DNA from: an uncultured Prevotellaceae bacterium
Lineage (GTDB): Bacteria > Bacteroidota > Bacteroidia > Bacteroidales > Bacteroidaceae
Assembly: GCA_902786665.1 (NCBI GenBank)
Contig: CADADN010000007.1
Span: forward strand, 75,480-139,479
Direction: 5' to 3'
Length of the DNA stretch: 64,000 nt
Shown: positions 43,481 through 51,535 of the stretch, piece after piece
Position numbering within the stretch: position 1 is the stretch's first letter
How the letters are laid out: each line of letters begins with the position of its first letter
Notes under the pieces: model-generated
Database searches by the model: none
The model's input: the letters and a program-made list of their open reading frames with translations, nothing else
Told to the model about the DNA's origin: nothing
Program-made: the position numbers and the translations under genes

Positions 43481-44022
43481 TCATTCAAGAAGAGCCGGGC
43501 GTGGAAGGTGCCATGGAAGTGACCGGGCAGGTTCCCGAATCGTCGACCGCCGACGGCGGCTACCAGTCGGCAGGCACGCAGGAGTACGCAGAGGGAAAGG
43601 GCATCGAACCCGTCTTCCCCGACTTCCAAGGAAGACGGGGAGCCTATGAACTGGAGATTTCCAAGGACGGCACCTCGATGGAGGCCACGAACCGCACCAC
43701 TGGGAGGAAGATGAAGGCCGTGCGGACGAAAGGCGGCTCATGGCGCGTGGACGACGAGGTGGACGGCAAGAAGCACAGGTGCTACTTCACCGACGAGAAC
43801 GTGGCCTCATCTATGAGGAGGAGGGTCTTCGAGGCCATCCCCAAGGCCAAGAGGTGGCTGAGGAACAACGTCGAGGCCACCATATTCCAGCTTACATTCC
43901 ACACACGCAACAACAAGACGCGCTACAGGGGGCTGATGAGGCAGAATATTTTCGCGATTTCACGCTGCCTATGGGTGAATTGTGTCCGCTTGTCACTGTT
44001 TGAGCTCAGAATGTCCAAATAA
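43481..44022 (+). pseudogene. C-terminal remnant of an IS transposase (IS1182-like)
   Basis: An open frame of about 180 codons resembles the C-terminal third of DDE transposases of the IS1182/IS4-related group: TADGGYQSAGTQEYAEGKGIE (the last acidic region of the catalytic core would be nearby), PKAKRWLRNNVEATIFQLTF and TRYRGLMRQNIFAISRCLW, followed by a short tail. The N-terminal two thirds are missing and no terminal inverted repeats are visible. In another frame an ATG at 43478 starts a 14-codon peptide that may be the original 5' end, joined by an internal deletion. The GC content of this patch is clearly above that of the spacer around it. Confidence 0.65.
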
Positions 44023-44215
44023 TAAGGGGTGAAATGCTCCTGAAGGGCAAAAAAGAGGGGCAAGACCTCTCATGGGCGGTAAAAAAGCCTTGAAAGGTAA
44101 AAGTTATTGACAATTCCAACAAAATAGACGAAACCCTAAAAATGGAGGTGGATAGCCATTTTCCGCCTCTGGCCCTCAAAAAAGAGGGGTTTTCGGAGTG
44201 GGCTCATATATTTAG

Positions 44216-44243
44216 GCTTTTCCGAGTGGGAGTAACTACGGCG
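44216..44243. repeat. 28-nt direct repeat, left copy
   Basis: Matches 45680-45707 at 25 of 28 positions (core TTTTCCGAG and GGGAGTAACT). The pair flanks the M16 remnant and the esterase gene. The 280 nt between the transposase remnant and the M16 remnant (44023-44302) otherwise hold only short purine-rich repeats and a small hairpin at 44229-44258. Confidence 0.6.
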
Positions 44244-44302
44244 AAGCCCTTGTTACTCGATCAAGCGCGTGTTAATTTCATAAAGATAGGAAACTCAAAG
44301 AT

Positions 44303-44709
44303 TTATCGGATTGCAATAGACTTCGCTCTGAACATCAACCTACGGTTCCACCTGTACATTCTTGGCGTGGCAAGAATGTTCTGCCGGATTTGCCGCTTTT
44401 CCTTGGGTTCCGTGCATCGGCGCACATAGTAGGTCAGCCCATTTTTCAATACTCCCGTCCTCACCGACGTATCCTCAGGAATCACTTGCTGGTCGATGAT
44501 GTCGGAATGAAGCATAATCAGCGAATCACGCCTTTTCTCTGCTTCTGCAGTTAGAACCGAACCTCTGACAATTTCTTCTCTTGTTGGTATGGAATCATTT
44601 CGGTCCTTGGAGTCTGTAGCCTTTTTTTCATTCGCTTGTTGGGCAAATAGCTTCTGGCATACCACAGCCATTACCACGAGCAGGATAGGCACAATGATTT
44701 ATTATTCAT
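44303..44709 (-). pseudogene. N-terminal stump of an M16 (insulinase-type) zinc peptidase
   Basis: The fragment begins with a hydrophobic export signal (PILLVVMAVVCQKLFAQ), continues with a charged linker and then the typical start of periplasmic M16 peptidases, EDTSVRTGVLKNGLTYYVRR, with CTEPK after it. Intact family members continue with GRADFYIAQ and HFLEH and are about 950 residues long; here the frame leaves the family after CTEPK and ends 30 codons later. The HxxEH zinc site is absent. The natural start seems to be ATG 44709, but it is one base out of frame with the signal peptide; one additional A in the AAA at 44698-44700 would restore it. Non-functional remnant. Confidence 0.75.
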
Positions 44710-44776
44710 AGTTGCTTTGTTGAAATAAAGCTTCGATGTGGGTGGCGGTAGTACGCCGATGGTCGATGGATTTACA

Positions 44777-45595
44777 TTAGTCGTCTTCAAACATTTCCCG
44801 CGACCATTTCAATTCCTCGTAGGTCGTCTTGATGTCGTCCATGGTGATATCGAACGAGCGGTCCACGACACGAGGGGAGTCTTTCAAACAATGCGTGAAG
44901 AGCCAGTCGTAGGTCTTTTGTAGGTAGAACAGTCGTACCAGGGTGCCGTGAGAAGCACCAGGCAACCACCAATAGCGCAACAAAGAGTCTTTCTTGTTTT
45001 TTTGCAGGTATTCCACAACAGTTTTAGAGCAACTGATAGGGACGGCTCGGTCGGCGGTACCGTGCATAATCCACATGGGGAGGCGCCCCAGGCCGTCTTT
45101 CTGGCTGTCGCTAAGGGTGGTGCCGCCACAGAGGGCCATGGCAGCGGCAATCTTTTCGGGATAGGTGCCTGCGAAGTCCATGGTGCCATAACCGCCCAGG
45201 CTCATGCCGAGCACATAGACGCGTGTGCTGTCAATGGGATAGTTGGCCTTCATCCATTCCAAAAGGGCGTTCAATTTCTGCGGATTCCACGAGCCGCCCG
45301 GATTTTGTGGGGCGAGAACAAAGGCTGGGATGTATTTCCCTCGCTCGATGGCATCGAGCACCCCATATCGTTTCACCTTGTTGAGGTCGGTGCCACAGAG
45401 GCTTCTGCCGTGCAGGAAGATGATTAGAGGCAAGGGATGCCCTCCCGGTTCATAGTCATCAGGAGTGTAAATCCAGAAATTGTAGTTGTTGGGCACTGCA
45501 CGATATTTGGTGATGAATTTGCCACCAGGCTCATTTTGGGCATGGAGGGAGAATCCTGCCAACAACAGCAGTAAAATGAATAGTATTTTTTTCAT
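44777..45595 (-). CDS. Secreted alpha/beta-hydrolase (esterase, prolyl-oligopeptidase-like domain)
   Basis: A 272-residue exported hydrolase with signal peptide MKKILFILLLLLAGFSLHA. Alpha/beta-hydrolase landmarks: oxyanion segment LIIFLHGRSLCG (about 55-66), nucleophile GMSLGGYG with Ser about 141, acid in HGTADRAVP (about 190) and His in PGASHGTL (about 230). The layout fits the feruloyl/acetyl-xylan-esterase-like or dienelactone-hydrolase-like secreted esterases frequent in Bacteroidota. The natural substrate is unknown; release of acyl groups from plant polysaccharides would fit the organism (inference). A -7 box TACCTTTG (45647-45654) lies about 52 nt upstream without a good -33. Confidence 0.85.
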   Translation of the reverse strand: MKKILFILLLLLAGFSLHAQNEPGGKFITKYRAVPNNYNFWIYTPDDYEPGGHPLPLIIFLHGRSLCGTDLNKVKRYGVLDAIERGKYIPAFVLAPQNPGGSWNPQKLNALLEWMKANYPIDSTRVYVLGMSLGGYGTMDFAGTYPEKIAAAMALCGGTTLSDSQKDGLGRLPMWIMHGTADRAVPISCSKTVVEYLQKNKKDSLLRYWWLPGASHGTLVRLFYLQKTYDWLFTHCLKDSPRVVDRSFDITMDDIKTTYEELKWSREMFEDD

Positions 45596-45679
45596 TGATG
45601 TCGATGGTTGTCATCCGCTTAATAGCTAGAATGTAGAAAAACTTTGCAAAGGTAATATTTTTTTTCGAATATCTTTGGG

Positions 45680-45707
45680 ATTTTCCGAGAGGGAGTAACT
45701 TCGGCGT
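45680..45707. repeat. 28-nt direct repeat, right copy
   Basis: Right copy of the imperfect direct repeat described at 44216-44243 (25 of 28 identical). Confidence 0.6.
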
Positions 45708-45746
45708 CATTATAACATAAAAAAAGTAAAGTTTAGGATGAAATGT

Positions 45747-45777
45747 TTTGATGTGTCGCAAAAGATGCTTAACTTTG
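45747..45777 (+). promoter_or_regulatory. Promoter of the MaoC-type gene
   Basis: Full consensus: TTTG (45747-45750), 19 nt, TAACTTTG (45770-45777), 58 nt from the ATG at 45836. Confidence 0.85.
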
Positions 45778-45835
45778 TCATTAGATGCTGCACCACGAGG
45801 TGCAAGCCATATTATTTCCATAAAAAAAACAGGAT

Positions 45836-46294
45836 ATGCTGATAGTAAATTCTTACGATGAATTCGCCTCCCATTTAGGCAAGGAACTCGGTTGCTCAGA
45901 CTGGCTGACCATCGACCAGGAGCGTATCAACCTTTTCGCAGATGCGACACTCGACCACCAATGGATCCACGTGGACCCCGAACGCGCCAAGGAGGAAAGT
46001 CCCTACAAGAGCACCATCGCCCACGGCTACCTCACCTTGTCGGTGCTGCCCTACCTCTGGGCCCAAATCATCCAAGTGAACAACATCAAGATGCTGGTGA
46101 ATTACGGGATGGACAAGATGCGTTTCGGCCAACCCGTTGTGACAGGCAGCAGGGTGCGCATGCGTACACGTCTTCACAACATCCAGAACCTCCGTGGTAT
46201 CTGCAAGGTGGAGATAGACTTCAAGATAGAGATTGAGGGTGTACGCAAGCCCGCCTTGGAGGGTATCTCGTCATTCCTCTACTATTTCATTTAG
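45836..46294 (+). CDS. MaoC-family dehydratase
   Basis: A 152-residue cytoplasmic hot-dog-fold protein of the MaoC / (R)-specific enoyl-CoA hydratase family. The catalytic Asp and His are in FADATLDHQWIHVD (about residues 36-49), followed by the typical IAHGYLTLSVLPYLW segment and the C-terminal strand region TGSRVRMRTRL. Such enzymes hydrate trans-2-enoyl-CoA to (R)-3-hydroxyacyl-CoA; many in bacteria have no assigned pathway. Length fits a single-domain enzyme. It has its own promoter and is followed by spacer arrays and folK. Confidence 0.88.
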   Translation: MLIVNSYDEFASHLGKELGCSDWLTIDQERINLFADATLDHQWIHVDPERAKEESPYKSTIAHGYLTLSVLPYLWAQIIQVNNIKMLVNYGMDKMRFGQPVVTGSRVRMRTRLHNIQNLRGICKVEIDFKIEIEGVRKPALEGISSFLYYFI

Positions 46295-46319
46295 TTCAGG
46301 AGTTATTTTAGCTCAGGAG

Positions 46320-46393
46320 TTAAAGAGGAGTTAAAGGGGAGTTAAAGGGGAGTTAAAGGGGAGTTAAAAAGGAGTTAAAAAGGAGTTAAAGGG
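46320..46393. repeat. Short tandem array, 11-nt period (GGGGAGTTAAA)
   Basis: About six and a half units of GGGGAGTTAAA or AAGGAGTTAAA type between the MaoC gene and folK. Confidence 0.88.
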
Positions 46394-46410
46394 ACATATG
46401 TCTGCTTTTA

Positions 46411-46509
46411 GAGTTTTTATAACTTTTGCTATTTTTACTACTTTTACTGCTTTTGATGCTTTTGATGCTTTTGCTGCCTTTGCTGCTTTTGATGCCTTTG
46501 CTGCCATTT
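46411..46509. repeat. Short tandem array, 9-nt period (ATGCTTTTG)
   Basis: Eleven exact 9-nt units (CTGCTTTTG, ATGCTTTTG, CTGCCTTTG and variants) ending 26 nt before the folK start. Many units carry TTTG, so they look like partial -7 boxes. Confidence 0.92.
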
Positions 46510-46535
46510 TGTGAGACATAGACGCTAACTTGAGT

Positions 46536-46898
46536 ATGCCTCGTGTGATTATAGTACTGGGCAGCAACACTGGCGACGAACAGTTGTTGCTTCGCTGCCA
46601 GCAGTTGTTGGAAAAGATGCTGACGAACTGCCGCCATTCCGCCATCATCCGGACAACCCCCATTGGCATGGAAGGCGACGAATTCCTCAACAGCCTGACT
46701 TGCGGACATACGACACTCGACAGCACGGCTCTCATCGCCGCCCTCAAGCGTTTGGAGCGGCGTTGCGGCGACCGCCGCTCGCTACGTGCCCAAGGGCGCG
46801 TGGTGATGGACATCGACCTGCTACTCTATGGCGACGAGCGCCACCATCCCTCTGACTGGCAGCGCGACTACATAAAAGAGCTGATGAAACAGCTCTAA
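46536..46898 (+). CDS. folK: 2-amino-4-hydroxy-6-hydroxymethyldihydropteridine diphosphokinase, short form
   Basis: A 120-residue enzyme of folate synthesis that transfers pyrophosphate from ATP to hydroxymethyl-dihydropterin. VIIVLGSNTGDEQLLL opens the protein, RTTPIGMEGDEFLNSL matches the pterin-binding part, and VVMDIDLLLYGD carries the Mg-binding Asp pair. It is shorter than E. coli FolK (about 160): the protein ends soon after DIDLLLYGD with HPSDWQRDYIKELMKQL, lacking the C-terminal PHP...R segment. I believe this short type is usual in this group. ATG 46536 is chosen over a TTG two codons upstream. Confidence 0.82.
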   Translation: MPRVIIVLGSNTGDEQLLLRCQQLLEKMLTNCRHSAIIRTTPIGMEGDEFLNSLTCGHTTLDSTALIAALKRLERRCGDRRSLRAQGRVVMDIDLLLYGDERHHPSDWQRDYIKELMKQL

Positions 46899-46961
46899 GA
46901 CCTAGAAATACTAGAAGACCTAGGAATACTAGAAGTCCTAGGAATACTAGAAATACTAGAA
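46899..46961. repeat. Short tandem array, 9-nt period (ATACTAGAA)
   Basis: Seven exact 9-nt units (GACCTAGAA, ATACTAGAA, GACCTAGGA, GTCCTAGGA) starting right after the folK stop. The TACTAG core equals that of the coding array at 30774-30881. Confidence 0.93.
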
Positions 46962-46981
46962 AAAAAACCAGAAAAAGTGAT

Positions 46982-48283
46982 ATGAGAAAGACCTTCCTAT
47001 TGTTGATAATGCTGCTGACATGCGGCTTGTCGAGGGTTGTGGCTCAACAATTCGACAACTATTTCACCGATGCCACGCTTCGTCTCGACTACATCTTCTC
47101 CGGCGACATCCACAATCAAGAGATATCGTTGGACGAGTTGCACATACTTCCACGGTGGTACGGGAAGCGCTACCGCTTAAGCGAGGTGCCTGTTCGTGGC
47201 AATGGTCAGTTGGTGATGCGCGACCACCGGAGCGGCACCGTCATCTACCGCAACTCGTTCTCCACCCTTTTTCAGGAATGGCTGTCCTATCCCGAGGCCA
47301 ACTCGGTACGGAAGTCGTTCCAGAACGTCTTCCTCGCCCCCATGCCAAAAGACTTGGCCGACATCACCATCGAACTGTATGACAACCGCCAGCAGACCAT
47401 TGCCACGATGACCCACACCGTGGCACCCGACGACATCCTCATCCGTCGCAGTGGCTGGGAGGGCGTGACACCCTATGAGACGCTGCAACAAGCCCGCGAC
47501 ACCACACGCTGCATACACATCGCCTTTCTCGCGGAAGGATACCAGGAAAAGGAGATGGACACATTCCTCGCAGACTGCCGCAAAGCCATCGACGCCCTTT
47601 TCGCCCACGAGCCTTTCAAATCGCTTCGTGACCGTTTCAACATCGTGGCAGTGAAATCCCCTTCCGTCGATAGCGGCACAAGCATCCCTCGCAAAGGGGT
47701 TTGGAAAAACACCGCCATCCACTCTCATTTCGACACCTTCTATTCCGACCGCTACCTCACGACACTCCATTTGAAAGAACTCCACGACTGTCTGGCGGGC
47801 ACACCCTACGAGCACATCATCGTCTTGGTGAACACCAATCTTTACGGCGGTGGCGGCATCCTCAACTCCTACAACCTGTCGATGGCCCACCACTCTCTTT
47901 TCAAGCCCGTGGTGGTGCATGAGTTCGGGCACAGCTTCGCCGGCCTGGGCGATGAATACGCCTATGAGCAAGAAGCCATCCCGATGTATCCGCACGACGT
48001 GGAGCCATGGGAACCCAACCTGACAACATTGGTTGACTTCCAGGGCAAGTGGGAGGACCTTATAAAGAAGGGCACCCCCTTGCCCACCCCTCCCTCCACC
48101 GACCCGAAGGATGTCAAGAGCCTCGTAGGACTGTTTGAGGGTGCCGGCTACTCGTTGAAAGGTGTCTATCGTCCTTGTCAGGATTGCCGCATGCGGACAA
48201 ACGAGAACCCCGTGTTCTGCCCCGTATGCGACCGCGCCATCCGTCGTACAATCGACTTCTATACCCAAGCTCCCGATGATTAG
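46982..48283 (+). CDS. M64-family (IgA-peptidase-type) metallopeptidase
   Basis: A 433-residue exported zinc peptidase. Signal peptide to about residue 21 (SRVVAQ), an N-terminal beta-sandwich typical of the family (DYIFSGDIHNQEISLDELH), and the catalytic domain with VVVHEFGHSFAGLGDEYAY, the HExGHxxxGxxxD zinc signature at about residues 313-324. Near the C-terminus, four cysteines (CQDCRM, CPVCDR) may form a structural site. Family founders include an IgA-cleaving clostridial enzyme, but the substrate here is unknown. The stop overlaps the next gene by 8 nt. Confidence 0.9.
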   Translation: MRKTFLLLIMLLTCGLSRVVAQQFDNYFTDATLRLDYIFSGDIHNQEISLDELHILPRWYGKRYRLSEVPVRGNGQLVMRDHRSGTVIYRNSFSTLFQEWLSYPEANSVRKSFQNVFLAPMPKDLADITIELYDNRQQTIATMTHTVAPDDILIRRSGWEGVTPYETLQQARDTTRCIHIAFLAEGYQEKEMDTFLADCRKAIDALFAHEPFKSLRDRFNIVAVKSPSVDSGTSIPRKGVWKNTAIHSHFDTFYSDRYLTTLHLKELHDCLAGTPYEHIIVLVNTNLYGGGGILNSYNLSMAHHSLFKPVVVHEFGHSFAGLGDEYAYEQEAIPMYPHDVEPWEPNLTTLVDFQGKWEDLIKKGTPLPTPPSTDPKDVKSLVGLFEGAGYSLKGVYRPCQDCRMRTNENPVFCPVCDRAIRRTIDFYTQAPDD

Positions 48284-49196
48284 ATGGTTATGGGCCGCCT
48301 TTCTGACCACCGCCCTTTCTTTGCCTTTCATAACCCATCCACCCGACGACAGCGAACGTTTGGGAATGGCGTTGGAGTATTTCCAAAGTGGGAAATACCA
48401 TGAGGCCCTGCTGTTGTTCGAACAGTTGGACAAGACTTATGACCTCAACCCTCGTTACCACGGCTACATGGGGGTCTGTTGCTACTATGAATGGGATTAT
48501 GAGTCGGCATGCAGGTATCTCGACGAAGCCATCCCCAAATTGGATGCCTTCGCCCCGCATGAGCGGTCGGTTTATTACTATATCGACGGTGAGAGCCATT
48601 TTCAATTGCAACAATATGCCCAAGCCATACCCTATTTCGAAAAAGCGCTTACCGTCTGTTTCGAGAACGAGAAAGGCGACATCCACTACCGCTTAGGGAT
48701 GTGCCACATGTTTGCAGAAGAATGGCAGGCGGCCCGTGACCACTATCGCATCGCCCTGGACAACTATGTCGCCCTTCGAAACACACCCGACATGCGGGCA
48801 CGCATCTACCAAACCTCCCATATGATGAAAGGTTGCGAGGACAAGATGAAGGAGTTACAAGACAAGGTCATGGAAATGGGCACGGCTGTGGCTGAGTCAG
48901 ACAACGACATACGCGTCCTGCCCCGAGAGGAAGAAGCCGTCGATGTTGCAGTGGCGGTGGACAGTGTGGAACTGGTATCCCGTTCGCTTCTAACTCCCGT
49001 CACCCTGCCCACGATATCATTCATAGGAGACAGCATGTTGCCACCACCTGCACGTATCGACATGAATGCCACTTCCATTCTTCAGGAAACGGCAAGAGAG
49101 AGGGTGGTGAAAGACACCCTCCATCACGAATTCCCCAATGCCATCAACATCCAAGAGATCTTCAACCGACAAATAGAAGTGAAAGATGAAAGATGA
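48276..49196 (+). CDS. TPR-repeat exported protein
   Basis: A 306-residue protein that begins with a signal-like segment (MIRWLWAAFLTTALSLPFIT) and contains about four tetratricopeptide repeats between residues 28 and 190 (ALEYFQSGKYHEALLLFEQL, YDLNPRYHGYMGVCCYYEWD, YAQAIPYFEKAL, GMCHMFAEEWQAARDHY). A less structured C-terminal third follows. ATG 48276 is chosen, 8 nt inside the M64 gene, because the signal and first TPR follow it. The overlap suggests translational coupling, so the TPR protein may present or regulate the M64 peptidase (inference). Confidence 0.75.
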   Translation: MIRWLWAAFLTTALSLPFITHPPDDSERLGMALEYFQSGKYHEALLLFEQLDKTYDLNPRYHGYMGVCCYYEWDYESACRYLDEAIPKLDAFAPHERSVYYYIDGESHFQLQQYAQAIPYFEKALTVCFENEKGDIHYRLGMCHMFAEEWQAARDHYRIALDNYVALRNTPDMRARIYQTSHMMKGCEDKMKELQDKVMEMGTAVAESDNDIRVLPREEEAVDVAVAVDSVELVSRSLLTPVTLPTISFIGDSMLPPPARIDMNATSILQETARERVVKDTLHHEFPNAINIQEIFNRQIEVKDER

Positions 49197-49210
49197 ATCT
49201 TTCATCACCC

Positions 49211-49690
49211 TCACCTCATGCTGTCGTCAACGAAGCATAACGGGAGCAGGTCGCGAACGGATTCGATGACATACACCCCTTCTGTGCCGTAGAGGAGGAT
49301 GCGTATGGGTTGATGGTAGCGCTCTTCTATCTCGAGGATGACTTGCCGGCATGAGCCGCAAGGTGAGACCGGCGTTTTCACCAATCCATCCTCGTTACGA
49401 GCCGCGATGGCCAGTTTGGTGATGGCATGTTGTGGTTTTTGAGCCTGAGCTGCGAAGATGGCAGTCCTCTCTGCACATAGCCCCAATGGGAATACCGCGT
49501 TTTCCTGGTTGGCGCCGATGACGACCTCTCCATTATCGAGCAGGAGAGCCGCCCCCACACGGAAATGGGAATAATTGGCATAGGAGTTGTCAGTGGCCTT
49601 GATGGCCTTTTCCACCAGCATTCGCTCATCCTCTGGCAGTTCTTCCACAGCGAGGTGCCGGATGTTGACGGTGAGTTCAATATTTTTCAT
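49211..49690 (-). CDS. cdd: Cytidine deaminase
   Basis: A 159-residue cytoplasmic zinc enzyme of pyrimidine salvage converting cytidine or deoxycytidine to uridine forms. NYSHFRVGAALLLDNGEVVIG forms the N-terminal substrate part (listed in part), GLCAERTAIFAA holds the first zinc Cys and catalytic Glu (about 72-75), and VSPCGSCRQVI holds the other two Cys (about 109-112). It is the longer tetramer-type form usual in this phylum. Convergent with the TPR gene, with 14 nt between stops; 19 nt from the beta-helix lipoprotein gene upstream, so possibly cotranscribed. Confidence 0.93.
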   Translation of the reverse strand: MKNIELTVNIRHLAVEELPEDERMLVEKAIKATDNSYANYSHFRVGAALLLDNGEVVIGANQENAVFPLGLCAERTAIFAAQAQKPQHAITKLAIAARNEDGLVKTPVSPCGSCRQVILEIEERYHQPIRILLYGTEGVYVIESVRDLLPLCFVDDSMR

Positions 49691-49709
49691 AATACTTGTA
49701 TATTTGCGG

Positions 49710-51155
49710 TTATGGTTTCACAAATTCGTAGCATCCGATGTCGGGTTCATCGTCACGGCGCGCACCCAATCGGTCGAGTGTGAATCCCTCCATATGAGCC
49801 GCCTTTCCTATGGCGATGGAGAGGGAATCGAGTCTGAAGTCATATCGTTGTTTCTGCAAGTCCACCATTATGAAATGCTTCTCTCCACACCCCACGGTGT
49901 CCTCGATGTTCTCCCACACCACGTTTCGCACGTTGACGGTGTCCTCTATGGCGGGAGTCCTTAGGATGCAGTGGTCGAAAGAGAAAGCGTAGTAGGCGGT
50001 GGAGTCGGCCTCGCCCATCACCACGTCGTCGGCATATCCGGTGACGATGGAGTTGATGCAGTCGAAATTATAAAGCGGATAGGTCTGTCCCTCGTGGAAG
50101 TTGGCAAACCTGAGTGCCGCCCCCCTGTTGGCATCAAAGGGATAGAACTGTGCGATGGTGCAGTACAAAAACCTTGCCACCCCTCCATACACCGCGACAC
50201 AGTCATCCAGCGTGTTGGTGATCTGGCAGTTGACGACATCAACGACAGAGTGTGTGGCTTTCAGTCCGTATCCCTGACAGTTGTGCACGATGCTGTTATA
50301 GAGGCTGAGTTTTAGTTTTTTTACATCAGAGGAGTCGCACACGATGCCGTGGTAGGTGGAATGAATGTCGGCAAAGTTGATGACATTGTCGTAGGACTCC
50401 TCAAAGAAGTGTATTCCTCGCCATTGTCCGCTCACGGCATCGTAAGGGAGATAGTCGAACATATGGTCGAGTCGGTCGCCACGGAGGATGACATTGTTGT
50501 CCGCCTCACCTTGGATGTTCAGTTTCCCATGCACGTCGATTCCGGCATCCTCATGGAAATAGAGGGTGGTGCCAGCCCCTATTGTGAGCGTCGCACCCTG
50601 ATTGACGGTGATGCCACCATAGACGATGACTGGCCTTGCGGTGGAGATGAGCGAGTCACGGTCCACCACCATGTCATTGTATTTGATGGCATCCCATGAG
50701 AAAGCGTTGAGGTTGACTTTCTGCACCACCCCGCTCTCGAGTGTGAAGAGCAGGTTGTCCTCCAGCCGCGTGGGTACTTCCCGGTTGGCAAGTGGCGATG
50801 TGAGTTCCACGAAGACACGTATGCTGTCCTTGTTTCGAATCTCAAGGTTGCTCATCTGATATCCGGCAGTAGCACCGAGGTACGTTCCATCGACATTGAC
50901 GCGGAAACCGGTCTGGTTGCCTTTCTCGAGCCTTATGCTGGCACATCTGATGCCACTGCCAGAACGGTTGTACACCCAGAAAGTCTTGGTGATGGAGGGT
51001 ACTTGCGAAAAGACGGTGTCGAGCGAGACGCTGTCTTGTGAGAATGTCAGATGATTGGCCGGCGACGTGGTGAAGGTGTCGTCGTCGGTGCATGAAACCG
51101 CCAAAGCCAAGGCAAGCCATGGCAGCAGAAGTATGAGGTGTCGTATATGACGCAT
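49710..51155 (-). CDS. Right-handed beta-helix lipoprotein
   Basis: A 481-residue predicted lipoprotein (signal LPWLALALAVSC, then TDDDTF). Residues of about 35-150 form an Ig-like beta domain (SLDTVFSQVPSITKTFWVYN). From about 175 on, the sequence has parallel beta-helix character: GGITVNQGATLTIGAGTTLYF, VILRGDRLDHMF, LYNSIVHNCQGYGLKAT, VVNCQITNTL, FLYCTIAQF. The end ERLGAR-like GARRDDEPDIGCYEF is the motif that closes many choice-of-anchor or pectate-lyase-like helices in Bacteroidota. No catalytic residues are evident. Binding of or acting on surface polysaccharide is inference. Confidence 0.78.
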   Translation of the reverse strand: MRHIRHLILLLPWLALALAVSCTDDDTFTTSPANHLTFSQDSVSLDTVFSQVPSITKTFWVYNRSGSGIRCASIRLEKGNQTGFRVNVDGTYLGATAGYQMSNLEIRNKDSIRVFVELTSPLANREVPTRLEDNLLFTLESGVVQKVNLNAFSWDAIKYNDMVVDRDSLISTARPVIVYGGITVNQGATLTIGAGTTLYFHEDAGIDVHGKLNIQGEADNNVILRGDRLDHMFDYLPYDAVSGQWRGIHFFEESYDNVINFADIHSTYHGIVCDSSDVKKLKLSLYNSIVHNCQGYGLKATHSVVDVVNCQITNTLDDCVAVYGGVARFLYCTIAQFYPFDANRGAALRFANFHEGQTYPLYNFDCINSIVTGYADDVVMGEADSTAYYAFSFDHCILRTPAIEDTVNVRNVVWENIEDTVGCGEKHFIMVDLQKQRYDFRLDSLSIAIGKAAHMEGFTLDRLGARRDDEPDIGCYEFVKP

Positions 51156-51251
51156 TTATGTTATAACGACTTCATTGGTGTTTTATTGTGTGAGGGGAGA
51201 GTACGGAATCTTTAATCTTTCATCTAATCTTTCAATTTTCATTTTTCATCT

Positions 51252-51290
51252 AAAAAAACCAGTCCCTTCCTCGTATGAGAAAGGGACTGG
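51252..51290 (-). terminator. Rho-independent terminator after the small peptide gene
   Basis: A stem of 10-11 bp (51259-51269 with 51280-51290) followed, on the minus strand, by a run of seven T (51252-51258). It lies 21 nt after the stop of the peptide gene at 51312, so that gene is transcribed leftward and ends there. Confidence 0.88.
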
Positions 51291-51311
51291 TAATTATAGT
51301 TGTGAAGGAAA

Positions 51312-51500
51312 TTATTCTTCCTCGTCTTCTTCAGCCCAAAGGTCGAATTTCCGTACGTCTGCAGAACCGCCGTTACCGCTTTCACCTGGACCACCCCAAT
51401 TGTCGTCACCGATGGTACCATGCATGGTAGCTTGCAAAATACTTCCTTCCAAAATGAGTGGAGTAACCTCTGTCTCTGGTATGATATATGTCTTTTTCAT
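51312..51500 (-). CDS. Small acidic-tailed peptide of unknown function
   Basis: A 62-residue protein without a recognised family name: MKKTYIIPETEVTPLILEG, a short middle part, then a Gly-rich segment GGPGESGNGGSADV and an acidic end with EEDEEE. Short proteins beginning with MKKxYxxPExEV are frequent in Prevotella and relatives, usually annotated hypothetical. There is no clear membrane span or lipobox. The coding region is supported by its own terminator 21 nt downstream and by a 35-nt gap to the secreted cohesin-like protein upstream on the same strand. It may be a precursor peptide or a structural partner of that protein (speculative). Confidence 0.65.
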   Translation of the reverse strand: MKKTYIIPETEVTPLILEGSILQATMHGTIGDDNWGGPGESGNGGSADVRKFDLWAEEDEEE

Positions 51501-51535
51501 TGTGTAATCACTTTTAGGATTGATACTTTAACTTG

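Noticed and set aside
47177-48433. A 418-codon antisense reading frame opposite the M64 peptidase gene
   Set aside because: It mirrors a well-supported gene with a zinc signature and signal peptide; its translation has no recognisable motif and comes from the high third-position C of the real gene.
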